The position numbers were made by a program, and so were the translations under genes. Under the pieces are notes generated by a model that made no database searches, was not told the DNA's origin, and saw only the letters and a program-made list of their open reading frames with translations. Positions 1 to 11,474 of a stretch of DNA of 64,000 nucleotides are shown one piece after another (position 1 is the stretch's first letter; each line of letters begins with the position of its first letter). Source of the stretch: Siphonodentalium dalli (lineage: Eukaryota; Mollusca; Scaphopoda; Gadilida; Siphonodentaliidae); assembly GCA_032622095.1 (NCBI GenBank), contig CP136062.1, forward strand, positions 202,147,959-202,211,958, given 5' to 3'.

Positions 1-203
1 GTCCGTATTAGGAAAGTACGATTACTTATCTCGACGATACAGAGACACTACTGCTAAACCACTGGTCTGACTGGACTAGTTTTAAACCAGAGATGACGAA
101 TGCGTCACTTAGACCTGCTATCTCGAGTTTAAACCACGGATTTAGCTGACTCACCTAGATATTTACGTAGACCAGGTTTAAACATAAGATGACGAATCCG
201 GCC
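1..203 (+). repeat. Dispersed repeat, copy A (inverted partner at 51531-51744)
   Basis: Reading the reverse complement of 51531-51744 beside this stretch gives a near full-length match with small indels. Both copies contain two direct copies of a 'GGTTTAAACCTGG' / 'GATGACGAAT' motif about 110 bp apart. The left end is cut by the window edge. No coding potential. The element class is unknown; it may be the end of a larger transposon. Confidence 0.8.
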
Positions 204-1879
204 AGAAGGTCTCTTGACTCTTCCCCAATGCCATTGCAATCCATAATGACCTGTCAAAATTGATTTTGTACCACAGGCTCAGTCCCAAATATGATCCACT
301 GACAATGTTAAAGAATGTCAATTATTACATTCTGCCCCACCTTGGAACTCTGCCTCCCTGTCGAGTGTTCCGGATTGATATCAACTTAAAAAAAATATAA
401 ACGCGTGTAGAATTACCAGATAAAATCATTATGATATATCTAGTGACCAGCTAATGCTATCCAATCGTGATTGACCGAAGTAACTTTCTCACATTTCTCT
501 TTACCAAAATCCAGTTAATGCATGAATCGCGAATACATCGGTATTTAGCAAAGAAATTATAGAAACACGTCCCTATATAAAATACGCTATCAACTCCAAA
601 ATGTAGCATGGTAGACCGAATTGGCAATAATTTCCTATCGAGCGACGTCTATCTATATGAAAGGGATAAAAAAAAAATACGCCGAATAAGATATCACTCC
701 TGACTATTTGTTATTAGATAATTTCCAATCTGACCGAATAAAGATATATAAGATATAAAGTGGATGACATACCGACTCAAATGTCTACCCGAATGAGGAT
801 ATGTGCAAATACATTATTATCCCGGTAGCTGCCCCGCGCACCACGACACTCGAGCTACAATATCAAACTAAGTTACTTCGAAGACGATAATTTCCACCAT
901 ATACTGCGACCTCGGTAATGGTTATGGTGGTTGTGCTTGTCCGTTGCAGCTGTATTCGCCGCTGCCCTAAATATCAAATGGACCAATTTATTCAACTTTT
1001 GTTATTGTTGTCAAAATTAATCCAAATATAAATACCAGTTGTAGGCAACAAATAAATCGCGATGAAATTATCATGCCGATTGTCATCACCCATCATCGTT
1101 ATGTATATATTTGCTTCATATTCTATGACTTCATTATATTTTCTTTCTTACTTACTTCCAACATGCCTGCTCAAATTCTAACCATTGATTCAAACTAGCA
1201 AGCATTTTCTGAACATTTTCACATCACGCACCATACTTCTTGGTCCATTTGTGGGGTGCCAGATATATATTAGTATAAGTATTGTAGCGTTTGTAGGGCC
1301 GAGGTTCAGTTCCTGCCCTATCCTGGTTTCAAACCACCGTCTGTAAATGTAGTTATCACTGCCGATTTTATTTCCAATTGTTTGGAGAGCTCCTTGAAGA
1401 TTAAACAAATAATTGAAAAATGTCATTACCAGAGTAACCAGCACATCAAGTAATCCCCTTGGCCTCATTATTACCTCCAGCATAATGCAAGTCTTGGACG
1501 CTGATACTTTAGACCTCGGAGTTCCGACCGTTTAGGTGTATACGCTATAATATCTTTCGATATTACCCGGGCACCATCCTTCGAAAGAAAGGTGTGGAAA
1601 TATAGAAAGGCTAACTTTTTACACGCAAATAGCTTACTCGAATGAGTAGACTGGGGTGACCTCAAATATCACACAACCAATGTAAATAAAGCAGTCAATA
1701 ACTTCCATACGGAATTCGTATCTCTAATGGAGATATCAATACCACAATCAACTGTAACCGTAAGAAAGAAGCTGACAAACAGCGTGACATAGTGAGACAA
1801 AAAGGCCCTGCAAATCAACAAGCCGGAATTATGAAGAAATTACAGAAATATCCGATATTACATTAACATGAAAAAACAC
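204..1879. other. Non-coding AT-rich stretch, nothing recognised
   Basis: No open frame here resembles a known family. The 97-codon minus frame at 1190-1483 has no recognisable motif. Just before the LINE relic (from ~1790) there are short lysine-rich frames that could be its eroded upstream part. Confidence 0.4.
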
Positions 1880-3340
1880 GCGAAAATCAAATTGGACGAA
1901 CATTTGAAAGAGCGAATGAGAATCATCAAACATGAAAGTCTTCTCCAGAACAATAAACTACCTCCTGAATAAGAAAAAAGAAATCTAAGAATAGCTCCAC
2001 TGGTAGTATAACAGCAAACGGCCGCACAATTGGAACAAATGGTGCTGTAATAGCAGTAATACTAAATAAGAGCTTTACTGCAAATTCAACCATCAATGAC
2101 TCCAAACATGACCTCCCAATCTTTCCGAAGCGTTGCAAAAATAATGCCAAATTTCAATTTTACAGAATCTGACGTAGAATCGTCTATACAACCATTCAAA
2201 CTGAACAAAGCCCATGGATATGACGGGATAAGTGTTAAAATGCTCCGCGACAAAGCAAACTATATTGTACGCCCATTGGTTCTTATATTTAGAAAATTAA
2301 TTAACGCACCGACGTACCCGGCAGCATAGATGTTTGCAAACGTCATTCCTATTTTCAAGAAAGATGATCCTGCTGATTCGAATAACTATCGCCCAATTTC
2401 CCTTTCATACCGTGCCTTTTTATAAAATCTTTGATAAAGTGGTTCTGAAACAGATGTGAGAATTCTTTATTAAAACAAAACTCCTGTACGTCCATCAATC
2501 GGGTTTTCTCCCAGGCCATAAGACAACATTAGTTAGTAGACTTATATCATAACCTGTGCCAATCCCTTGATAAAGGTCTATTTACCTGTTCCATATTTTG
2601 CTATATCTATAAAGCATTCGAAAGAGTTTGGCACAGTGGACTGATTCATAAGTTATGCGTTTATGGTTTAGAAGGAAAACATATTGACAACTTAATAATC
2701 GAAAACAAAGAGTATTAGTCAATGGTGTTTATTCCGAATATGAGGTCCTCCCTCCAGATGTGCCGCATGGCTCGATTATTGGACACTTCCTCTTCCTTGT
2801 TTATATTAATGACTTACAATATAGAATCTGATACGAGGGTGTATGCTAATGAGACTTGCATTACGAACATCCATTATGACATCAAATTATTAGAAACCAC
2901 TATGAATATTGATATTGGAAAAATATCGACGTGGTCCCGAAAATGTTTGGTCAGATTTAACCCGACAAAACGATTAGAATTTTCTTCTCTTTAATGCCCC
3001 CGAAAACTAAATACCTAGATCTTAATTTCGCTGATGATATAATATCGTTTGTTGACACCCATGATCACCTTGGTCTGAACTACAATCAAACCTCAATTGG
3101 AATGCACACATGGAAGGCCTGGTAAGTCGGATTGCATCTCGAATAGCTCAACTAAGGCGCCTGAAGTATCAACTTGACACAAAAATAATTGAAAGTATCT
3201 ATAAAACGTATATATTACCCCTTTGTAATTACTTAGACGTAGTGTGGGACAGCGCACCACAGTAGGCATCTCATAGATAAGCTCGATCGACTACACATTG
3301 AAGCTACTGGGTAGAATATCAGTGGCACCAATCGCTCTTC
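1880..3340 (+). pseudogene. Decayed non-LTR retrotransposon reverse transcriptase
   Basis: Conceptual translation across several frames gives the ordered landmarks of a LINE reverse transcriptase. An 'ILNKSFTA' block at ~2060 is followed by 'KLNKAHGYDGIS' near 2200 (fingers domain). 'PIFKKDD' and 'NNYRPISLS' follow at ~2345-2410. A 'VPHGSIIG' equivalent of the PQG motif and 'VYINDLQ' lie at ~2755-2825. A degraded active-site box reads 'VYANETC' instead of YADDT at ~2840. Downstream thumb-like segments are 'WSRKCLVRFNPTKR' and 'IYKTYILPLCNYLDVVWDSA' at 3190-3255. Stops and frame changes occur throughout, and both catalytic aspartates of the active-site box are lost, so the copy is dead. No endonuclease domain is visible upstream. 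This is an old copy of a jockey/CR1-superfamily element; the clade is not assigned. Confidence 0.85.
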
Positions 3341-3395
3341 TATCTAATGACACAGTTCTACAGGAAGTGGGGTGGCCTTCTCAGATCAGCCTGTT

Positions 3396-3610
3396 CTCCC
3401 AAAAAATCGGTAGATAATCTGCTTAGAATCACCTCATTTTGAGTCGATAATCAACCCACGACTATTTAGGTGTATGCCATTTAACATGTAGCTGTAGCCT
3501 GCGCAATAAAATGAAATAACGGCTATGACTCCATTATCTGCTTATTTCAGAATCAAATAATCAGTTTATATACCTATTTCACTTTTATAGGTCGATTATG
3601 TGCGTAATCG
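3396..3610 (+). repeat. Foldback-type dispersed repeat, family F, copy 1 (partial)
   Basis: It shares 'TAGATAATCTGCTTAGAATC', 'GAGTCGATAAT', 'AGGTGTA..CATTTAACATGT' and 'AATAACGGCTATGACTCCAT' with copies at 16.23-16.57 kb and, reversed, 30.57-30.90 kb. This copy lacks much of the central inverted repeat. It starts just after the LINE relic. Confidence 0.75.
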
Positions 3611-3957
3611 CGCGAGGAAATATGTTGGACAGATACACAATCTACAACTAGTCTATAAAAGTAAAAAAGTACAATCCCCATTCTATTTATCATCTACACT
3701 CCCTCTAGAGCAAAAGAGGTGTCGTGTTACAACTTGAGGCGACCCGGTAATGTTTATTCATATTACTGTAATACAGAACATTACAAAAAGTTATTTTTCC
3801 GACAGCAACCACTAAGTGGAATAAACTTCTTAAAAAATAATCACTGACGTTGGCCAATATTCGATATTTGAAACTAATTTGCAAGTTGGACCCCACAACT
3901 GCCCCCCCTTTCCAATTTACGCAGGACAACACAACATCATGCATTATCGCATAGGGA
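3611..3957. other. Intergenic, nothing recognised
   Basis: AT-rich sequence between a dispersed repeat and the satellite. No motif or coding signal seen. Confidence 0.4.
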
Positions 3958-5274
3958 AATAGATGTAGCGAAGTCCGCTCTGACATGTTTAACAGTGTAT
4001 GTAACGAAGTCCGCTCTGACATGTTTAACAGTGTATGTAGCGAAGTCCGCTCTGACATGTTTAACAGTGTATGTAGCGAAGTCCGCTCTGACATGTTTAA
4101 CAGTGTATGTAGCGAAGTCCGCTCTGACATGTTTAACAGTGTATGTAGCGAAGTCCGCTCTGACATGTTTAACAGTGTATGTAGCGAAGTCCGCTCTGAC
4201 ATGTTTAACAGTGTATGTAGCGAAGTCCGCTCTGACATGTTTAACAGTGTATAGATGTAGCGAAGTCCGCTCTGACATGTTTAACAGTGTATGATGTAGC
4301 GAAGTCCGCTCTGACATGTTTAACAGTGTATAGATGTAGCGAAGTCCGCTCTGACATGTTTAACAGTGTATAGATGAAGTCCGCTCTGACATGTTTAACA
4401 GTGTATGTAGCGAAGTCCGCTCTGACATGTTTAACAGTGTATAGATGTAGCGAAGTCCGCTCTGACATGTTTAACAGTGTATGTAGCGAAGTCCGCTCTG
4501 ACATGTTTAACAGTGTATAGATGTAGCGAAGTCCGCTCTGACATGTTTAACAGTGTATGTAGCGAAGTCCGCTCTGACATGTTTAACAGTGTATAGATGT
4601 AGCGAAGTCCGCTCTGACATGTTTAACAGTGTATGTAGCGAAGTCCGCTCTGACATGTTTAACAATGTATAGATGTAGCGAAGTCCGCTCTGACATGTTT
4701 AACAGTGTATAGATGTAGCGAAGTCCGCTCTGACATGTTTAACAGTGTATAGATGTAGCGAAGTCCGCTCTGACATGTTTAACAGTGTATGTAGCGAAGT
4801 CCGCTCTGACATGTTTAACAGTGTATGTAGCGAAGTCCGCTCTGGCATTTTTAACAGTGTATGTAGCGAAGTCCGCTCTGACATGTTTAACAGTGTATGT
4901 AGCGAAGTCCGCTCTGACATGTTTAACAGTGTATGTAGCGAAGTCCGCTCTGACATGTTTAACAGTGTATGTAGCGAAGTCCGCTCTGACATGTTTAACA
5001 GTGTATAGATGTAGCGAAGTCCGCTCTGACATGTTTAACAGTGTATGATGTAGCGAAGTCCGCTCTGACATGTTTAACAGTGTGTAGATGTAGCGACGTC
5101 CGCTCTGACATGTTTAACAGTGTATAGATGAAGTCCGCTCTGACATGTTTAACAGTGTATGTAGCGAAGTCCGCTCTCACATGTTTAACAGTGTATAGAT
5201 GTAGCGAAGTCCGCTCTGACATGTTTAACAGTGTATGTAGCGAAGTCCGCTCTGACATGTTTAACAGTGTATGC
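3958..5274. repeat. 36-bp satellite array, 35 copies, with higher-order repeat
   Basis: I count 35 occurrences of a unit that begins TGTAGCGAAGTCCGCTC and ends with GACATGTTTAACAGTGTA (36 bp). Most spacings are exactly 36 bp. Variants carry an inserted AGAT (40 bp), GAT (39 bp), or a deletion giving 35 bp. The order of long and short variants in copies 8-16 (from ~4220) recurs in copies 28-35 (from ~4974), so a ~754-bp block of 20 units was duplicated as a higher-order repeat. Because 36 is divisible by 3, several frames stay open and yield repeat peptides; these are not credible genes. There are no spacers, so it is not a CRISPR array. Confidence 0.97.
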
Positions 5275-5492
5275 GGCCCCTTTTATCAATCTAAGCGTGA
5301 CTTCTTCGTTCGTTGATAGATTGACTTGCAAAAGCCTTCAAATTCTCAACATAAACGAACTTCTTTTCGGAATACCATATATCTCGTCCTATAGTAATAA
5401 GAAACTGTTCGATATAAGTCAGCAATATATTGTAGCAACAAAATAAAATAGAACAGATGGCAGACATGTAATCTAAAATACTGAAGAGGTGT

Positions 5493-5735
5493 GACCAGCC
5501 GATTGATTGCGGCGCGTAAACTTGACCACCCGCCTTGAAGAGATTGATGCCCACGAGCTAAGCCGTATCCGCAGGTCGATGCCTCATGTGATGCGGCCAC
5601 CAGCGTACCTCCAGGACTCCTACACCACGCATCACGGTGTGAACCCCCACGACAAACAGGGTGCCACATCAGGGGATTCTTACACTCGTAGTGGGGTGGT
5701 AGGCATATTCTACCCGGGCCACACGGGGAGGGTCG
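5493..5735 (+). repeat. Dispersed repeat family G, copy 1
   Basis: It matches 34577-34816 in the same orientation. Shared blocks are 'AGCCGATTGATTG', 'CCACCCGCCTT', 'TAAGCC(A/G)T', 'AGGTCGATG', 'CAAACAGGGT', 'AGGGGATTCTTAC' and 'CACTCGTAGTGGGG'. It is GC-richer than its surroundings and gives open frames on both strands, none with recognisable protein similarity. It begins ~220 bp after the satellite ends. Confidence 0.75.
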
Positions 5736-5769
5736 TTCTGATGCCCACACTGGGAGGGGCGTTTTGAAG

Positions 5770-7300
5770 CTCTATACTGTGATATTCGGGTTGGTAAATT
5801 TAGTTATATTTTAGAGGGCGAATTCTTAATTGTCATTTTCTGTATGCATGCTCAGTGACAGTTATCTGATAACTAAAGGTCATGACCAAATTTTATTTGT
5901 TTCTACTCCCCCAACTTACTCATCGTACAACACACTTAAATACTATTTGGTTTATTAAAATATTGCTTCATGTTGAATATTTCTCCTTTTATTCCAATAT
6001 ATATATATACATATTGTCCTTAAAATGAAAATGTCGTCGCGAGTCTGTGGGTTTTTTCTTTGGTAGGAATGGAGTGGACAAACAATATAACTTTTATTTT
6101 GAACCTTAGTTCAATAGCATTAAGTGGATTGTGCCACAAAAATGAGTTTCAAATCGGGAATGTGGGTCAAGATTTCGTTCAAGATATCAGTGCCCAATAC
6201 AAGTTTTAATTGTTAACATTTGTGACAGAAATGAAAATATGTGACATTCTTTGAAAAAACAGAGTTACATGACAAGTCTAACAATAGCAATGTCATTTAT
6301 AGTTGAAATGTTAAAGGTACTTGATTAAAATTATGATTCATGACATGATCAGTGTTCGCGCTGTCAGTGGCCAAATTGGCCATTTTTTTCTCGAAATTGG
6401 CCGATGAAAATGGAAACCCAAAATTTATTTTGTAACGGGATCGTTGATTGAATTGTGACGACTGTACAAAGGGGACAAGGTATGCTCTAACATTTAATCA
6501 GCCGTTTCAAATACTATTGGATTTAAAACACTAATCGTCAAAACGGTTAATATGGTCATTGGTTATGTAATTTTGTGTTGATTACTTAACTCAATGGCTT
6601 GTCAGTTACGTAATATATCATAAACTACCGGCGTATACTAACAACCTGGCTTCACATAAACTGTTTGAATACAATAGATATTCAACATTTATCACCACAC
6701 GATAATAAGCAACTTGTTTTATCTGGGCGAAAATATATAGCGATGGCAACTAACACAGCTCATTACTTTATTAGTTGGCGACCATTGTGTCAGCGACAAA
6801 GACTTATTGCACTTGGTTACGCGGATTTATGTGATTATAATTGTAAAGAATGTTAGTTTCATGTTTGCGTATTTCGCTTTAAATTTAATCGTGAACCGCC
6901 CAGAAAATGAGGATTTAATTTGACCGAAGTGTTTTGAATTTGGCCAAAGTATTTTTTAATTCGGCCAATAATGTTTTCATTTGCCCAAAAGATTTTTCGT
7001 TCCATCGCGAACACTGGACATGAGTTCCTATTCTTATCAGGAAACCATGTTTCTACAATTGCTTCCACAGCTTCGTCGTCTAACTGTTTTGGTCGATTCA
7101 GACATAATCAAACATAATCAGGTTGGTTTGATTCAAATGTGTCCTCAACGGACCACGGATAATGTTCATCACTGAAAATCCCGGTTCGACACTGGCAGTC
7201 GGTGTTGATTAGTAAAGCCAACTCTAAAAACTTAAAACATTGTACATATTCACAACCATTTGTTTCAGATTCTTATACACTTTGGTTGCATCTACATGGA
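5770..7300. other. Intergenic; possible small inverted-ended element at 6350-7019
   Basis: 'CAGTGTTCGCG' occurs at 6350 (+) and its reverse complement at ~7009-7019, facing inward. Next to each are 'TTGGCC'-rich stretches. This could be an inverted-ended element of ~670 bp, or just two halves of an eroded repeat. Nothing else is recognised. Confidence 0.3.
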
Positions 7301-7329
7301 TATATGTGTCAACATTCAGGTCCTTCAGA

Positions 7330-9120
7330 TATATCCATTCGAACCATTTGAGCTCAGATCAGCCTCACACTGTCTAGTTTCTAATTTAAATTCAGTTGTG
7401 AAGTCAGTCATCTCGGTTTAGACGGACGCCTTGTTAATAGGAGGTTCAGGAGTGATATGTCATAATCTATGATTTCATCCACCCTTGTATTTCCTAAGAA
7501 ATTAGTTAAAATTTCAAAGTTCTTATGTCATCCACCATATCCATATTAGAGGTAAACACATCGAAACTGTCAAGTATTTCTTTGGTAGTAGATGTTGCAT
7601 TAAGGTGATCATTTAATGCATGCAGAAAGGATTTGGCTGTTCCCTCAACAAATATGACAATGACATCAATGGGTTAATCATAAATAAACTCATTGTGTCA
7701 TCGCAAGCTGCGTGTCAATTCCATGCACTTCCTCGAGAACTCATACACTTTCAAAGCTTGTGAAAAGTACTTGGCTGATGATCAGTTCTCCTTTAGTTTC
7801 AACATTGAATCCTTTCGTTTGTTGTATCTTACAGCTATGACGTTGTAACTTAGAATTCACATCAACGGACTTCACATCAACAAGTACATCTGCGGCTAGC
7901 AACAACATTAAGGAAACATTGAGTAGTTGATCTCGACAACCTTTAATTTCAGGCCCCATCTAGATATAACCCTCGAAAATGCATCCACATGACTAAGCCA
8001 TCTGGTATGACAAGCTTTGAGAATGTCGACCGTTTTCTGTCAGTCTGCTTCTTGTGGTGTGATGAATAATGAGGCTTTTACACTTGAATATTTGAAAAGT
8101 TTCCAAACAAACAAAGCTTCAAGTTTCTTCGGCTGCAGACATGCTTTCATCAAATGGACTAAGACGAGGGCAAGTCGATGCTTTCTGAAATTGATATAAA
8201 TTACATTTGGAGCCATGTAACGAATTCTAAGCTGCAAACCAGTTTTTTCATATCAGTTTTTGTGTGCCGTCGAAGCCTGTAAATCGGATACTTGCAGGTT
8301 GGAAGTCAGCATATCAACCTCAGCATATCAACAATTTTATTCAACAAGGCTCCCTTTTCCCCAACGATAATTGTAATTCCAATTCAATCTTCATTCACAT
8401 CATTTGTAATAGCATATATACTTAACGAACAAATATTGTCAGTTGTGATCTGCATCTTTCAGTATTACTTTCACATGCAAGGAGAGGGAATCCAGAGCAA
8501 CATGTGAGCCTGTCAGGCGTTTCTTGTTCAATATGATCATTGATCACACACAGGAAGCCACAAGCGCGTGTTGCAGACAAATTTGAAGTATTTGATGTCA
8601 TGGTGCGAACATGTTGTTCCAGATCTGGTTCGCCAAGATCAATAGTAATGAACTTCAGTGTCCTCAAAATGTTGCTCCACAGCTAATTTCTTGCATACTA
8701 ATAATAAACAACTTTAACCAGTTTCCCTATGACTGCGTTTACTTGCATTATTGGTTTACGTCTGATGTGATAATGCACTACGCGTTCGTGTGAGAACATT
8801 TCCCCTGCCCAACATATCCTTACTATCAGTTTGGTTTCTCATGGAAGTCCTGTGCTTGATTCATGGGTGTCCATGACTTTCCTGGGATGATCACCAACCT
8901 TCATCGACTTCTTCATCCATGTATCATCACCAGAAGTCCCAAAGCGCTCACATGCTTTGCACATCCAAACCTTGTTAAGATCACCATAATGCAGCGAGTT
9001 GTAGGTCGCCATCCATTGCAACCGGAACGCTTTCTTCCTCCTATTGCCAACACCGCCATTTTCACCGTCTGAAAAAGCTACACTCACAACACTGTCACGG
9101 TTGTCATGGTACACACCAGG
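7330..9120 (-). pseudogene. hAT/ZNF862-like transposase-derived pseudogene
   Basis: Reading the minus strand from ~9115 downwards, the first block is 'FRLQWMATYNSLHYG...VWMCKACERFG' with trailing histidines. This resembles the TTF/BED-like zinc finger at the start of ZNF862-type proteins. Further on, at ~8240-8060, comes 'RYMAPNVIYINFRKHRLALVLVHL' and 'LFVWKLFKYSSVKASLF'. At ~8015-7960, after a frame change, comes 'ILKACHTRWLSHVDAFSRV'. The A-HRL-L and TRW blocks are hallmarks of hAT-related transposases and their domesticated ZNF862-like relatives. A weak continuation ('VIVIFVEGTAKSFLHALNDHL') runs to ~7350. Stops and frameshifts separate the blocks, and no C-terminal dimerisation motif is visible. 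It is a dead copy; exon structure cannot be judged. Confidence 0.7.
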
Positions 9121-10065
9121 TGGTCATCAGTCTCAATCGATGACCGTGGGTGATTGACGGTAATGTACTTGCGATTAGACATTGGTATGATTTGTTTGTC
9201 TTGGTCTTTTCTGTGATATACCATCGACAGCGGAACTGACGGCATAACTCTGCCCAGTCTGGTTGTCGTGTTCGACTTCAGAATAAGATCTATGATTACT
9301 CTTACTAGGTATTGAGAAAAGTTTTGTAATGGGATTATTAATTGATGAACTCAAAGTTAAGATGAACTACTTAAACGAGCCGAACGATGTGTGGCTGCTG
9401 ACTTGTGACTGTTACCACTCGTTTTAGGTCGCGGCATTGTTGATTTACTATTAAAAAAACCGACACGAAAACTTACGGATTACGTTTTAAATTGTACCTA
9501 CGAAATTACGTACCAATATTAATGTACGCACCGCGTTCGTTAAAATACGTCGTCGGTAATAAGAAATGCTAACTTAACATTCGTTATTATATTCTTTTTC
9601 TGTGGGTACATAAATTGTTTGTTAATGGTCCGCATATTCAAGAATCCGGTTCATCGTGGGCTAATTCCATGTTTTCATAACCAGTTACCTCTAACAGGAA
9701 GTTTGCGAACACTCTACTTTCGTTTATAATGCGAACTGATCAATTCGATTTTCGATGTTTTTGGTAATACAATCTTACTAATTATAACACGCACATTTTT
9801 ATCATAACAGTCTTGTGTGACAAATCACGCGATAGAGTATACGTATACTCTAATCGACAGGTAGAAAGGTCATTCATTGTTGGTTGCCGATATCTACAAA
9901 ATACAGTTAGTTTGGGGGCCCAAACCCATTTAACGGGTCCGAATATGGGATAGATTAGTCCCTGGGTATGTGTACTTGTTATCAACATATAACTGGTTAA
10001 TGCTGGTAAGATAAAAAAAAATTACCTTTGGAAAATTTGACTAATTTGTTCAACTCAAATCGGAC
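9121..10065. other. Intergenic, nothing recognised
   Basis: AT-rich, with several GTACG/TACGT words around 9470-9560 but no clear repeat structure or coding signal. Confidence 0.35.
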
Positions 10066-10202
10066 AGTGGATAATACAATACAATACAATAATTAATTTG
10101 TATAGCGCTCAATATTATGAGTACATATTCAAAGGCGCTTTACATTACATCGAGCTCATTACCTAATCAGCATAATACATGTACATGCACATGCACATAT
10201 AT

Positions 10203-11474
10203 CTAGGAATTAAATGCTACATCAAAGAGATATGTTTTGAGGCCGGTCTTAAACTTATTTAAATCAGTGAATATTTTCAAGTGAGGTGGAATGCTATTCC
10301 ATAGATGTGGACCTGCAAATGAAAATGCCCTATCGCCAAACGTTTTCTGTTTGTTGAAAGGAATGTACAAAAGCATACTACTATCAGATCGTAATTCATA
10401 TGTACACACATTTCTGTATTTGATCATATCCTGTATATACAATGGTGACATGTTATTACGAGATTTGAATACAAGCAAAATAATTTTGAACATGATTCGA
10501 TACTCCACTGGCAGCCAGTGTAATTGCTTGAGAACTGGAGTTATATGTTCATGCCGAGGAGTGTATGATACAACTCGCGCCGTAGCGTTTAGCACTTTTT
10601 GCAGGCGATCACACTGGTAATCCGGTAGTCCATACAGTAAATAATTACAGTAATCTAAGTGTGACGTGACAAAAGCATGGACCAATGTCTTAGTTGAGTC
10701 TACAGCGAGGCATTGTCTAATTTGCCGGATTTTGTATAAACCTCTGAACGCCTTCTTACGCATATTAGAGATGTGGTTATCCATTGTCATGTTTGTGTCA
10801 AAATACGATCCCAGGTTGCGAACAGTGTCCTTTGTTGGTATGTCGGCGTCCGCCACATGAATTGAACTGATGTTGACTTTCTGAAGTTGTTGTCGAGAAC
10901 CAATGATTATGCATTCAGTCTTATCGTCATTTATCATGAGTCGGTTGGTAATCATCCACGCTCTCATGTCCACAATACAGTTCTCCACAATTTGACGTGC
11001 TTTAGTTTCGCCTCTCTCTGTCGGTCGAAATGAAAAGTAGATTTGGGTATCATCTGCATAGCCGTGAACATCGGGGAGGTGACTTTCAACCACTGAGAAT
11101 AATTTCGAAATGTAGAATAAGAACAGCACGGATCCAAGACAACTTCCTTGTGGAACTCCGCACTCGATGGGGAAATTTGTAGACTTTGAGCCATTAATGG
11201 ATATTTGCTGTGATCGGTTCGCGAGGTAAGATTTCAACCAGATAGCTGCAGTGCCGCGAACACCAAAGTCAGATTGTAGAGTATCTAGAAGAATATCATG
11301 GCGGACGGTGTCGAAAGCAGCGCTCAAATCTAGTAGCACAAGCAGAGTGACCTTTCTTGTTTCCATGCTGCAGAGAATATCATTTTGGACTTGAAGCAGC
11401 GAGAAGTGTTTATTGGAAGAGGTGCATGTTGTTAGCTGTGCCGAATAAGTTGGTCTATCACTGCCTTTTCGCAC
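10203..11474 (-). pseudogene. L2-like ORF2, C-terminal part: RT catalytic core and thumb
   Basis: A 423-codon frame overlapping the previous one in another frame. Reverse transcriptase motifs in order: 'LLDLSAAFDTV' (residues ~47-57), 'GVPQGSCLGSVLFLFY' (~106-121), the active site 'YADDTQIYFSF' (139-149) with both aspartates intact, then 'NDDKTECIIIG' and 'NLGSYFD'. The C-terminal region reads 'HLDYCNYLLYGLP', 'LHWLPVEYRI' and 'SFAGPHLWNSIPPHLK', a signature of CR1/L2-type proteins. This part looks intact apart from its broken junction with the endonuclease part. It would copy element RNA into DNA at the nicked target. Frames on the opposite strand over this region are shadows. Confidence 0.92.

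Noticed and set aside
3958-5274. Several 87-177-codon open frames (SERTSLHTLLNM-type repeats) over the 36-bp array
   Set aside because: Unit length divisible by three keeps frames open on both strands; the peptides change frame at each 40-bp unit, and there is no start or regulatory context.
3958-5274. CRISPR-like array (36-bp repeats)
   Set aside because: The repeats are contiguous with no unique spacers, and everything else in the window is eukaryotic.
5507-5767. 86-codon plus frame and 134-codon minus frame in GC-rich DNA
   Set aside because: They overlap on opposite strands within a dispersed repeat whose second copy (34.6 kb) does not keep either frame.
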